Assembly: GCA_009746045.1 (NCBI GenBank)
Contig: RPFO01001319.1
Coordinates: 1 to 26,907 of the forward strand
DNA from: Mesostigma viride
Lineage: Eukaryota > Streptophyta > Mesostigmatophyceae > Mesostigmatales > Mesostigmataceae
Reading direction: 5' to 3'
DNA: 26,907 nt
Shown: positions 1-8,594 of the stretch, one piece after another
Layout of the letters: every line of letters begins with the position of its first letter
Position numbering within the stretch: position 1 is the first letter of the stretch
Program-made: the position numbers and the translations under genes
The notes under the pieces: model-generated
Told to the model about the DNA's origin: nothing
Databases searched by the model: none
What the model saw: only the letters and a program-made list of their open reading frames with translations

Positions 1-14
1 CACCCCCGCCTCCC

Positions 15-500
15 TTAACGCCGCCATGTCCCGTGTGGACAGCCCCCAATAACAGCGCAAGGCCAGCGTCGGCGGTGCGGGGCGGGGCATGCAAGCATTT
101 CCCCCAGCGCGCGATTCAGTGATGCCCTCTTGAAGACGCAGCCGGCGCGGAACAGCACGCGCGCAAACGGGATGTGCCCCACAACGTCGTCGTACCGCCT
201 CCTCTGGCTGTACTCGTTCAGTATCGCGCTCACGGCCTGCGCGTTGTCGCAGTACACGACGGCGCCCGTGAATTGCACGAGATCGCCCGCGTGGCGACAC
301 CAGCGAGACAAATAGTCACGCATCATGTCCGCTGCCGCGTGAGGGTGCAGTCCGCACATCTCGCACGCGTCTATGAAATACCTCAAGTGCCCCGCGCACG
401 TCACGTGGTCTAGCCTGTCTTTGCAGGGTCGGCACAGCTCGGTGCCCGCGCCGTAGTGCACGGCACCAACGTCGCATATGATGCACATGTATTCATTCAT
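15..500 (-). CDS. Zinc-finger protein, probably running off the left edge
   Basis: Starts at ATG 498-500; this start overlaps the 3' end of the NifS gene by 8 nt, so the two are probably co-expressed. Paired cysteines C6-x2-C9 and C23-x2-C26, followed by C35/H38 and a CEMC pair, suggest a RING-like or treble-clef zinc fold near the N-terminus. The ORF stops at 15-17, but its last 25 or so codons look unnatural. Past the GC runs at 79-87 the next frame has good codon use and stays open to the window edge. So the stop at 15 is probably produced by one missing base and the true C-terminus lies outside the window. Function unknown; a ubiquitin-ligase or nucleic-acid-binding role is only a guess. 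Confidence 0.6.
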   Translation of the reverse strand: MNEYMCIICDVGAVHYGAGTELCRPCKDRLDHVTCAGHLRYFIDACEMCGLHPHAAADMMRDYLSRWCRHAGDLVQFTGAVVYCDNAQAVSAILNEYSQRRRYDDVVGHIPFARVLFRAGCVFKRASLNRALGEMLACPAPHRRRWPCAVIGGCPHGTWRR

Positions 501-1654
501 ATTTCAAGATTTTAACAAACCTCTCAACATTGCAACAAGTAATCACATCCTTGCGCGTGGTGTACACGCTCAAGCCTATCCTGACCGTGCCCTTTTCTAT
601 CTCCTCGGGCACGCCTATGGACTGCAGCACGCGGCTCCTCTTCGCCTTGGAGCAAGCGCTGCCCACGTTGGCGCAGATGCCGTGCTTGGACAGGTGCTTT
701 ACCAGGCTCCTGCCGTCTGTCCCCGGTATGGCAAAGCTAATCAGGTTGCCCATCCTGTGACGCGGGTCGCTCGGCCCGTTGAACACGGCGCCCAGGAGCT
801 CCAATCTCTCCCTGGTCTCCTGCGTCAGCGCCACCACCCGCTTCCAATCCCTGCGCCCCTTCCGCGACATGTTCATGCTGACCGCCTGCGCCAAACTGGC
901 AATAAGAGGGGGGCTCTCCGTCCCCGGCCGCACCCCGTGCTCCTGCCCCCGCCGAACATCATGGGCTTCACGTCGCCTATCCCCCCCTCACCACGAGCGC
1001 GCCGATGCCCTTGACACCGTGCATCTTGTGACCGGACACGGTGAAGCTGTCCATGTACCGCACGCCCTCGATGGGAGCCTTGCCCGCCACCTGCGTCGTG
1101 TCCGCGTGGATGTGCACATCCTTGCCGACAGCGCGGCGGATGGCGGCGAAGTTCTGGATCGTGCCGATCTCGTTGTTGGCGTATATGATGGCGCACAGTT
1201 TGATCCGCCCCCTCCACTTGCGCACGGCCTCCTCGAGGCTGTCCATATTCAGAAACCCCTCGTGGTCCACCGGCAGCTGCACCACCTTCACCGCGCCCCT
1301 GCTGACCTTGCGGATGTGCAGGAGCGGCTGGATGATGCTGGGGTGCTCGATCTTGGTGGTCAGCACCACCCCCTTCCAATGCGCGCGCTCCAGGACGCTG
1401 TGAAGGATCAGGTTGTTGGACTCCGTGGCCCCGCCCGTGAACACCACATCCTCCGCGTCCGCCCCCACCCCCTTGGCCACGGCGGCACGCGCCTTCTCTA
1501 TCACATCGTGGGACTCTTTGCCTGGCACGTGGCTGCTGGATGCGTTGCCGTACAGCGACAGGACGGTCTTACCCATGGTGTCCGCGACCTGCTTGTGGGG
1601 CTTGGTCGTGCTGTTGTTGTCAAAATAAACGATGGCACGCTGAGTGCTCTTCAT
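493..1654 (-). CDS. NifS-like cysteine desulfurase (PLP enzyme), broken by two frame changes
   Basis: A class V aminotransferase-fold enzyme of the NifS/IscS type, expected to take sulfur from cysteine for Fe-S clusters or thio-modification. The N-terminal part (1654 to about 988) shows YFDNNSTTK at residues 10-18, the phosphate-binding TGGATESNN near 73-81, EHPS near 103 and the PLP-lysine motif SGHKMHG with Lys210. The C-terminal part (to 493) has RPGTES and the active-site cysteine loop GSACSK. The start at 1654 places the first motif where the family has it; the ORF extending to 1975 has no family similarity upstream of this. Reading changes frame at the C7 run 981-987 and again at the C5 run 946-950, each as if one base were absent. 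Counting those gives 387 residues, a normal family length. NifS-like genes occur in some large DNA viruses, for example in the asfarvirus lineage. Confidence 0.88.
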
Positions 1655-1825
1655 GCTCGCCTTCCGCTTCGTTAGAGATACGTGCGATTTTGTTAAGTAC
1701 CCCGTTGAGGTACCTGCGCGACGACACGCGAGGGCTGACGGGTCCCGCACTAACGGTCGAGCGGGTGCACGCTGCCAAAGTGTACGAAGGGCTTGGGGGC
1801 TCCTCTTGTTCGGGGCGTACAGCAT
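1620..1825 (-). CDS. Possible small minus-strand gene upstream of NifS
   Basis: Between NifS (start 1654) and the plus-strand gene at 1894, the minus strand has strongly GC3-biased codons from about 1890 down to the C-rich run near 1797-1801. Past that run the next frame stays open to a stop at 1620, overlapping the NifS start by about 35 nt. The only in-frame ATG inside the biased stretch is at 1825 (MLYAPNK). The coding signal begins further upstream without an ATG, so the true start is uncertain or spliced. No family recognised. Confidence 0.35.
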
Positions 1826-1893
1826 CACGTACTCGTCGACGCGTTCCACGCAGGAAACATTTGTCTTGTGGTACTCGTAGGTGACTATCGCAC

Positions 1894-2136
1894 ATGGCCG
1901 GGGGGTGGTATGATGACATGTTATCCGACTCAAGTGTGACAGCAACCACGAAGACGCTGACCGAGCCTCTCGCATTGAAACCTTCGTCGATAAACAAGCT
2001 GGACGAAAAAGGCGCGGCGTTGTCTGAGAAGTATAGACAATACGTGGAGGGGACTTTCGTAACGGACAGCGCCAAGGTGCGTTCTGTTGAGCTTAAAATT
2101 GCTCTCAACAATAATACAACGGACGCGCAGGGATGA
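1894..2136 (+). CDS. Small hypothetical protein (80 aa)
   Basis: First gene of a tight plus-strand cluster; its TGA overlaps the ATG of the next gene (ATGA at 2133-2136). CTATCG lies just before the start (1885-1890), similar to the TAT-type motif found close to other starts. The protein is hydrophilic, rich in Ser/Thr and Lys/Glu, with no membrane segment or cysteine. Codon use fits the neighbours. Function unknown. Confidence 0.6.
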   Translation: MAGGWYDDMLSDSSVTATTKTLTEPLALKPSSINKLDEKGAALSEKYRQYVEGTFVTDSAKVRSVELKIALNNNTTDAQG

Positions 2137-2887
2137 CGGCACCCACTATCGTCGTCGCCTTCAGGTGCGTGCTGCAGACCATCGCGTGGTACCTCCTCTT
2201 CCTCATCGGCACCGTCCGGTTAGCGTTTCGCAGGTTCAACCGGATCGTGACCACGGAGCTGGAGTGCGACGATCAGGAGTACGAAGTGGACGAAGTGGTG
2301 GCGTGCAGCGACAAGAACTGGGTCCACGTCACGTCCAAATTCTGCGAGCTGCTAGAGAAGGGAGGAGGCGCCGTGTGCACGCCGGGGAACGAGTTGGCAC
2401 AGTCGATGAACCTGACATCATCACCGAGGCCGAAGGGGGGCCCATCTCCCTCGCCGTCACGTACGCGCACCGCGGCGAGGAGTTTGTCGTCACGTACTCG
2501 CTGGCCGACTCGACGCCCGTCACGTTCCCGCCTACTAAACCGATAGCAGACTCGAGCGAGAACCGCGCGGTCACAAAACTCTCCGTCCTGTCCGCGTCGT
2601 TCGGATCCTGGTTTTCGTCCGAGGACAACGCGGACGTCACGGACATCATAACGTGGCTGCTGGGGCCAGAGAGGGACTTCTACGCTGCGGCGGGCATTCG
2701 CCAATACGTGTGGTGCATCGTCCAGTACCTGCGCACACAGGGAGTGAGCGTCGAGGAGTCCCCCCACGCTAGGTTCCTGAGGGTTATCAGCGGGGACGGC
2801 CGCTCGCTCGTGTTTCACCCGTCTACAAAGGGGTGCATCCTCAACAGCGGAGTGCGACAGGACAAGCTGATCCCATCGGGACAATAA
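2133..2887 (+). CDS. Single-pass membrane protein, frame break at 2384-2387
   Basis: The N-terminus (about residues 5-30) is a strongly hydrophobic segment followed by basic residues, typical of a signal anchor. The frame from ATG 2133 is good up to the G4 run at 2384-2387. Beyond it a different frame carries the coding signal through to TAA 2885-2887. One missing G explains the change and gives about 251 residues. The stop overlaps the ATG of the VLTF2-like gene (TAATG). The body has no recognised domain. Place in an operon-like run with a late transcription factor suggests a virion or late protein, but this is inference. Confidence 0.65.
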
Positions 2888-3633
2888 TGGACGACGCGGG
2901 CGCCGACGACGACGTCCACTCCGTGTACAGTGATACAGACCTGGAAATCAAGGCGCCCACCGCGCCGATAGTTTACAAGGGCACGGCACTGCTGAATCTG
3001 TTGGCTGACAAGAAGTGGCCGTTGTCAACGAACGTGGCTTGCTGGTGGTGTTGTCACACTTTCACCAACATCCCCTGCCCTCTGCCGGTTGCGTACAAGG
3101 ACGGAAAGGGGTTCCTCGTGAAGGGGTGCTTCTGCTCCTTCAACTGCGCAAAGGCGTACAACTCCAGAGAGGGAGGCGTGTCCAGGGAACTGACCAACAG
3201 CCACCTGTTCCTGATGACGCAGCGGCTGTGGTACAAGTCGCACAAAGGGGTCCCGTTCCCGGGCGTGGTGACGGCCCCTGCGCGAGCGTGTCTCAAAATG
3301 TTCGGCGGGTACATGGACATAGACCAGTTCAGAGCTGCCTCGCACACCCACATACACATGACGAGGGAGCCGCCGTACCCCATGGAGGTAATCCAGCAGG
3401 TGGATTGCGCAAACGCCATCAGCAAACAACGATACGCCCTTACGCAATCCGCCTCCGTCAAGAACAGCGCGGTGACGGACGAAAAGGCGTCCAGGAAGGC
3501 GACCGAATTAGATAACCGCAAGAGGACCAGACAGGAGGGCGTGTTGTCGCTCAAGCGCGCAAAGCCCATGGTGAGCAAGGGGTGCTCCCTCGACAAGTTT
3601 GTAAATATTAAAGCCAAATCCAATCAGAAGTAA
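2887..3633 (+). CDS. VLTF2-like late transcription factor
   Basis: 248 residues. The region with C52, C55, C56/H57 followed by C81, C83 and C87 (motif CWWCCHTF, then GCFCSFNCAKAY) is the zinc-binding signature of the VLTF2 / A1L-like late transcription factors shared by many nucleocytoplasmic large DNA viruses. The acidic N-terminus and basic C-terminus (KRTRQ and KRAK near residue 215-230) are visible. These factors act in transcription of viral late genes. ATG 2887 overlaps the previous stop and is the first in-frame ATG that excludes an unrelated leader. TATTAAA after the stop may serve as a polyadenylation signal. This is one of the best taxonomic markers in the window. Confidence 0.85.
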   Translation: MDDAGADDDVHSVYSDTDLEIKAPTAPIVYKGTALLNLLADKKWPLSTNVACWWCCHTFTNIPCPLPVAYKDGKGFLVKGCFCSFNCAKAYNSREGGVSRELTNSHLFLMTQRLWYKSHKGVPFPGVVTAPARACLKMFGGYMDIDQFRAASHTHIHMTREPPYPMEVIQQVDCANAISKQRYALTQSASVKNSAVTDEKASRKATELDNRKRTRQEGVLSLKRAKPMVSKGCSLDKFVNIKAKSNQK

Positions 3634-3635
3634 TT

Positions 3636-3923
3636 CTACTCGTACCAAACAATGTGGTCCCTTTCATACGCCCCGTCAATGCAACTGACGAGCACGTCTC
3701 CGTAGATAGGCCGGCGAAACGCAAACGTAGCCAGCACGTTGATAGGCTGCCCCTTCTTCTCCGCGTCGGGGTCGAACTCAGCCACCGCACCGCAGCGACA
3801 GTGCACGGTGGCGATCGCCCTCTCCGTGCCCGTCACTCCCACGCGCAGTCGCGACATGTCCTTCAGCGGGACAACACCGCGGCTCGCGTCCAGACTGTCA
3901 CACGGCACGACCAGTATCTCCAT
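3636..3923 (-). CDS. Small hypothetical protein (95 aa)
   Basis: Convergent with the VLTF2-like gene (stop codons 2 nt apart) and divergent from the 3955 gene, with 31 nt between the two ATGs. It has a HCRCG motif near residue 43 but no second cysteine pair, so a zinc site is doubtful. Codon bias matches real genes. Function unknown. Confidence 0.6.
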   Translation of the reverse strand: MEILVVPCDSLDASRGVVPLKDMSRLRVGVTGTERAIATVHCRCGAVAEFDPDAEKKGQPINVLATFAFRRPIYGDVLVSCIDGAYERDHIVWYE

Positions 3924-3954
3924 GAAAATTTACCGATCCTTAGAGTATACCGCG

Positions 3955-5181
3955 ATGGACACAGAGGACGCTGTGAGGGCGGCCAGAGAAGCACCACCTT
4001 GCACGCGTGTAGGAGCGTACTTGCAATCATTTTGCAACGATAAACGCGCGTGCGGGCACGAATCACTCAGCAAACAGCGCGCCGAATGCGCCAAGGGCGT
4101 GTCGACCAGTCTGACAAGGGGGCAAGCTGTCCAGCTGGCATCCCTTTTACAGCACGACATCCCTGCCAGGTCCCTTGAAACCGCCACAAAGGCGGACCTG
4201 TGCGCGCTCATATCGGATGAGATGATCGAGAACGTGACGCGGGTCCTGTGCATGGCAGAACTGGCGCGGCACGCCGACTCCAAGACGAGGCTAGCCATCG
4301 CCGCCTCCGATATCGTCAACCAACCCTTCCACTCGGTGGCGGACATGTCCAGGGAATCCCTTAGCCTCCTGGTCGGCTCCTCGTTCACACCGGAGCAGAG
4401 AGCGAGCGCCATAAAGCTCAACTGCGCGCAGGACATATTCTCCACCATCCCGTGGAGAGAGATAGGGAAAAGCGCAGTCACCGACCCCCACCCATGTGAC
4501 GCCACTTGTCTCGTCGAAATCCTGCACCTGCTGGTCACGATGTTGTGCACGCGGACCAAGGAGCAGACGATCCTCGACCACCTGCCACTGGTTTCGAGAG
4601 TCGCGTTGACTCCCGCGCGCGTGTGGAACGCCGTGGCCGCCATGGACGGAACCTTGGAGGCCTCCTTGCGCGGAATGGTAGGCGCCGAGAGCACCGAGGA
4701 GGCGAAGGCGTCCAGCGGTGGAGACGCCGCGATCGGGTTTTACAACAACAAGGGGCACGCCGTGGGCCAGAGCAGTGTTTCCGGCACCCAGCAGGGAGCG
4801 TGCACTGCAGCGGTCGTGCGCAGGCACGCGGTCAGGTCCGCGTATCTCCAGCAGTTCCTCAAGAGCAACCGGTCGAGGGTGTACGACGAACCCTCGTCCA
4901 AATCGAAACACAAGGTGCAATCCGCCTGCATGCAGGTGTTCAAGAAGGACGACCCGAAGGCGTACGAAGGCGCCGTGTTCCCGAAATCGCACCCCGTGGG
5001 CTCGGCGTGCATCTTGCGTCTCCACCATAAAGGGAAAGACACTAAGCACGCGACCCACCAGGCGCCCGTATCTGACCCAGCTGCCCCCCCATCAAGCGAC
5101 GCGCAGATCGAGCAGATGTTATTCACTGTCAACCCCACATCCCGCGTGGGCAATGTGAGCGCCGTCACGCTGTGCGGATAG
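3955..5181 (+). CDS. Unknown 408-residue protein with a threefold V-x-S-A-C motif
   Basis: Start chosen at ATG 3955 because GTATAC sits just upstream (3945-3950), as at other starts here; the ORF itself opens earlier. The N-terminal 270 residues look helical, with many Leu/Ala and scattered Cys. The C-terminal part carries three spaced copies of a motif of form V-x-S-A-[YC]-[LMI] (VRSAYL, VQSACM, VGSACI), about 33 residues apart, separated by basic and Ser-rich linkers. No known family recognised; a structural virion role is possible but unproven. Confidence 0.75.
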   Translation: MDTEDAVRAAREAPPCTRVGAYLQSFCNDKRACGHESLSKQRAECAKGVSTSLTRGQAVQLASLLQHDIPARSLETATKADLCALISDEMIENVTRVLCMAELARHADSKTRLAIAASDIVNQPFHSVADMSRESLSLLVGSSFTPEQRASAIKLNCAQDIFSTIPWREIGKSAVTDPHPCDATCLVEILHLLVTMLCTRTKEQTILDHLPLVSRVALTPARVWNAVAAMDGTLEASLRGMVGAESTEEAKASSGGDAAIGFYNNKGHAVGQSSVSGTQQGACTAAVVRRHAVRSAYLQQFLKSNRSRVYDEPSSKSKHKVQSACMQVFKKDDPKAYEGAVFPKSHPVGSACILRLHHKGKDTKHATHQAPVSDPAAPPSSDAQIEQMLFTVNPTSRVGNVSAVTLCG

Positions 5182-5193
5182 GAGGCAACAAAT

Positions 5194-5802
5194 ATGGACA
5201 CGTACCGTGTAGGGGCGGCACACATGGATATGCTGGTGTGTGGCGTGTGCAAGCAGACCAAGGAAAAGTACATGTTCGACAGCCGCAACAGGAGGTACGC
5301 GGGGCTGTGCCGCGAGTGCAGGAGGGAGTCAGTGACCACGTACCGCAACACGCGTGACGGGTACTTCAGGCACCTCCTCGGAAGGGTGGGGCGACACACG
5401 AAGAGCCGCGACCAGCGCAGGGTCGTCATCAGCGACAAAGACCTGCAGGGGGTGTGGGAAAAGCAGGGTGGCAAGTGCGCGATCACCGGTATGGACATGC
5501 AGCACGAGTACAAGTGGGATGGGCGGCGCGCGCCCCTCTCGGCGGCTATGGATCTGATCGACACCAACGCGGAGTACAGCCCAGGCAACATCCAGCTCGT
5601 GTGCCAATTTGTGCATGACATGAAGGGCCGTACACCCTTGGGACGGTTTCTGGCAGATTGCAAGGTCATCGTTGATCGCACATCTCCAGCTACTGACGTG
5701 GCAATTGGATCTCCTAGTGACGCGGGATCCACGTCGATGGGGAGGAGATCCACGTTGGCAGATGGGCAGACGAGGTGGTATAAAACCCCCCCGCCCCTGT
5801 GA
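5194..5802 (+). CDS. Zinc-ribbon plus HNH-type endonuclease-like protein
   Basis: 202 residues. The N-terminus has a zinc ribbon (C16-x2-C19 and C39-x2-C42). The middle resembles an HNH/His-Me nuclease core: KCAITGMDM, then MDLIDTNAEYSPGNIQLVC and a following H-x-M-K. Proteins of this layout in viruses and phages cut DNA, sometimes as homing enzymes. The usual second C-N-x-K pair is replaced by H-D-M-K, so activity is uncertain. The start is 12 nt after the preceding stop. The Ser/Thr-rich tail overlaps the TATA box of the next gene (5779-5785). Confidence 0.7.
   Translation: MDTYRVGAAHMDMLVCGVCKQTKEKYMFDSRNRRYAGLCRECRRESVTTYRNTRDGYFRHLLGRVGRHTKSRDQRRVVISDKDLQGVWEKQGGKCAITGMDMQHEYKWDGRRAPLSAAMDLIDTNAEYSPGNIQLVCQFVHDMKGRTPLGRFLADCKVIVDRTSPATDVAIGSPSDAGSTSMGRRSTLADGQTRWYKTPPPL
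5779..5785 (+). promoter_or_regulatory. TATA box for the DUF5871-like gene
   Basis: TATAAAA followed by a C-rich stretch lies 113 nt upstream of ATG 5898, inside the last codons of the HNH-type gene. Between them is a short leader with a near-tandem TCCTCAGCG repeat (about 5860-5883). Four GATC sites cluster around it (5707-5815). Confidence 0.65.
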
Positions 5803-5897
5803 ATCCTTGGATCTGAGCTCGTTCTCGCACCGCTCGTCCTTGTCCCACCATTCATCCCAAGCGTCCTCAGCGTCCTCAGCGTCCGCAAGTTGTCCAC

Positions 5898-6584
5898 ATG
5901 GCGTCCACGATCGTCCTCTTTGAGGACTTTGACCCAGAGAAGGTTATATACCGCGACCCCAAGAGGTCCACCACTGGCGGGCTGTCGGTGTACCTGAACT
6001 ATGACAAGGACGGGAAGGAAATCCCCATCCGCATCCAGACGCCGAAGATGAGAGTCCCATTCGGCGTGAGCTGTTTTGAGGGAAAGGCGCAGGCGCAAAA
6101 GTACAGTCTGGACCTGAGCTTCGATGACTACCTCAGCAAGGAAGAGGATATCGGCAAGTTCTACGAACGGTGGACCGCGTTCGACGAGCGAAACAAAAAC
6201 ACGTCCTTTGAGAAAAGCACCATTTGGTTCAACAAGAAGATCAGCTTCGACGTGGTGAACGAGCTCTACACGTCCGCGGTCAAGCCCTCCAAGAAGGAGC
6301 AATACCCCCCCACTCTCAAGTGCTCCATTCCGTTCCGAAACGGGAAGCCCGACTGCCAGTTTTTTGATGACACCAAGCAGCCGGCGACAATGGAGGATTT
6401 GGAAAAGGGAATGGAAGTGCAGGTCATCCTCGAGGTGCCGAGGCTGTGGTTCATGGACAAGCAGTTTGGATGCAGCCCCATCGTGAAGATGGTGCAGTTC
6501 TTCCCTAACAACCGCATCCCACACGGCTACTCGTTCATTGATAGGGAGCCCGTTGACCAGGCCCAGGATATGGGGTCGGACTGA
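5898..6584 (+). CDS. Conserved large-DNA-virus protein, DUF5871-like
   Basis: 228 residues, intact, with a soluble mixed alpha/beta composition. The N-terminus (STIVLFEDFDPEKV), the FGVSCFEG and YSLDLSFD segments and the late VPRLWFMDKQFG segment resemble a family conserved in phycodnavirus-like and other large DNA viruses that I associate with DUF5871; this is from memory of the family pattern, not a search. Its function is not established; the compact beta-rich look is compatible with nucleic-acid binding. The strong TATA box and the AATAAA at 6616-6621 suggest an efficiently expressed single-gene unit. Confidence 0.7.
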   Translation: MASTIVLFEDFDPEKVIYRDPKRSTTGGLSVYLNYDKDGKEIPIRIQTPKMRVPFGVSCFEGKAQAQKYSLDLSFDDYLSKEEDIGKFYERWTAFDERNKNTSFEKSTIWFNKKISFDVVNELYTSAVKPSKKEQYPPTLKCSIPFRNGKPDCQFFDDTKQPATMEDLEKGMEVQVILEVPRLWFMDKQFGCSPIVKMVQFFPNNRIPHGYSFIDREPVDQAQDMGSD

Positions 6585-6614
6585 GTCCGATTGCTCGTGT
6601 AATTAAAACATGAT

Positions 6615-6636
6615 CGAATAAAATTGTCTTTATTTA
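6615..6636. terminator. Bidirectional polyadenylation signals
   Basis: AATAAA on the plus strand follows the gene ending at 6584, and TTTATT a few bases later gives AATAAA on the minus strand, usable by the J-domain gene. Confidence 0.5.
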
Positions 6637-6657
6637 CATTAACATCATATAAAACTC

Positions 6658-6846
6658 ATGAAGGTCAACATTAACTTAGGAAGCTCCAATAGACAGACTG
6701 GGTATATCAGCACCGCCCCTTCGCAGCCAATGACGCCAGCGGAGAGAAAGGCATTCCTTGTAGTGTTCTTCATCATCATAGCCGCACTGGTAGGCGGGTA
6801 TCTGTACAAGGGCAAGAGGTTTTTCAGGTTCTTGGGGACGCGGTAG
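6658..6846 (+). CDS. Small single-pass membrane protein (62 aa)
   Basis: A short polar N-terminus, PxTPAERKAF, then about 20 hydrophobic residues (roughly 33-50) and a basic tail (KGKRFF...R). It looks like a small virion or host-membrane protein. Start ATG 6658 lies 74 nt after the preceding stop. Its 3' end overlaps the end of the minus-strand J-domain gene by 23 nt. Confidence 0.65.
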   Translation: MKVNINLGSSNRQTGYISTAPSQPMTPAERKAFLVVFFIIIAALVGGYLYKGKRFFRFLGTR

Positions 6847-8151
6847 ACGCGCGCCGCACAAAGAAATTACGAATGTCGCACTTTCGCAGGGGTGCACCGC
6901 TCTTGGCGCTGGACGAGCACCCCCGCCCCGCCCCTGAGCAGCTCTTGGCGGCGGACGAGCACGCGGTGTCTGAATGCACCCCCGCGGCCCTGCGTTTTTT
7001 TTGAGTCGCCGCGACGTCATCCGCCATCGCGATGCCCCCCTCCTCTCCTCCTCCTCCTCCTCGTCGTTAATGAACCCGTCGTCTGACTCCTCTATCTCGT
7101 CTTCCTCCTCCACCTCCTCCTCGTCCTCGTCCTCGTCCTCCGCCTCGTCATCCACGAACACGCACCGCCCCGTCGTGCGAGGCGCCTTGCGCTTGGGGGC
7201 GCTCGTCCTGTTCGTCGATGCCGCACCGCCCCTCTTCTTCCTCGTGTGGTTGCCGTGCTCGCGTTCCACGCGCTTCCTGCCTTCCATCCACTCCGCAAAG
7301 GACCGCGGCTTGAAGCTCTGCACATTTGCGCAGGGAGGCATGGGCTTTGCGAAGAGTGCGGCCGGCGCCGCCTTCTTGAACCCGTTATTGCACGCCCCGC
7401 GCGGCCACCACGGCGGGCACACGTCCGGATACTCCTTGTAGAACTCCTGCCTGGTGTAGTCGGGGTTCTTCTCCACTCTCCTGTTGTACATGCAGGACGC
7501 GCGCATCTGCTTGATGTCGTCGCGCACCAGATCGTAATAAGACGGGACTTTCGCGCGGCGGCTGACCTTCGCCCTCAACATGGAAACGATGTTGACCGCG
7601 CGGCGGGCGTCGGAGGGGTTTAGGGCGTTGAAGTAGCCCTCTACCCCCTTCCACATGTCCACTTGGAAGTTCTGTACCGAATCCTCACAGGCCAACCTGC
7701 AGCCCTCGGAGATGATGAATTCGGCCAAGTCCTCCGCGTCCAACTCGTTGTGATCATGCACGTCCATGCACACCTCCAGCGTCTTACTCCACATCCTTTC
7801 CCAGGGGTCTGGGCGATCATGGGATTTCATAGGGGTCTCGAGGTACGTGAAAAATGTGAGCTTGTGTTCCTCGATCAGCTCAAAACACCCGCTCATGACC
7901 TGGAAAACTTCCGTGGACCGCTTGTGCTTCCATTTATCAGGGTGGATTTGTTTGGAGAGCCTTCGAAAATTCGCCTTTGCTGCACCCATATCCTTGCGGA
8001 CGTGGATGATTTCGTGGCGGTTTTGGCGGTAAATTTTGATAGCATCGTCCGTGAGTGGGACACTGCCCAACAAAAGGCGCTGAAACAAATCCCTTTTCTC
8101 GCCGTTGGTCAACTTTTCAAACGCACGGAGCGTGCTCTCGAGGTTTCCCAT
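6824..8151 (-). CDS. J-domain (DnaJ-like) protein with acidic tract, frame break at 7035-7040
   Basis: The N-terminal region carries the HPD signature (residues 70-72, in SKQIHPDKWKH) flanked by helices suitable for helices II and III of a J-domain, so it is expected to stimulate an Hsp70 ATPase. The domain is not at the very N-terminus: about 45 residues precede it. A basic segment (RKKRGG...APKRKAPR) is followed by a long Asp/Glu-rich tract. At the C6 run 7035-7040 the well-biased frame changes; one missing base leads to a Ser/Cys/Lys-rich tail ending at 6824, about 442 residues in all. The unshifted frame runs on to 6676 fully antisense to the small membrane gene, which is less likely. Confidence 0.75.
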
Positions 8152-8594
8152 GGCTGAGTGCCACTCCCAGCGCCCAGCGCCCCAAAATCGCCTTGTCCAC
8201 GCCTGTCAATCATTCATCCAGAGGCACACACATGCATCTCAGTGGCCCAGTCACAGATGATGATGTGGCTACCCTGCATCAGAGATCTCGCCTTGTCACT
8301 GATCTGGACAGATCTGGATATTTTGGACAGAGATCTCGCTGTCTTGTCACTGATCTGGACGGAGATCTAACTTTATCCGCGTCAGACGGTTACTGATCTC
8401 GTCAGACGCTTAGCACGAGATCTCGAGATCCCGAGATTCCGCCTAGCACGGGATCTCGTGACTGTGCACTGCCCCGTCACATATTGGGTCTTTTAACGGA
8501 TCTGTCATTTGAATTCAGTTTTCTCCCGCCTCAGAACGCACCATGCGCATTTCGGAGCGCTCGCTCGCTCACACATGCACTTTCTCACGTGTCC
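8152..8594. repeat. Intergenic spacer with GATCT-rich direct repeats
   Basis: No gene seen. Ten GATC sites fall within about 8284-8459. A unit beginning AGAGATCTCG and containing TTGTCACTGATCTGGAC occurs at 8281 and again at 8329 (48 nt apart). Further copies of GATCTCG lie at 8396-8455, with a dyad around GAGATCTCGAGATC. It lies between the divergent J-domain gene and the 8595 gene, so it probably holds both promoters. Confidence 0.6.

Noticed and set aside
4740-6524. 594-codon minus-strand ORF
   Set aside because: Fully antisense to three well-supported plus-strand genes; long open antisense frames are expected in GC-rich coding DNA.
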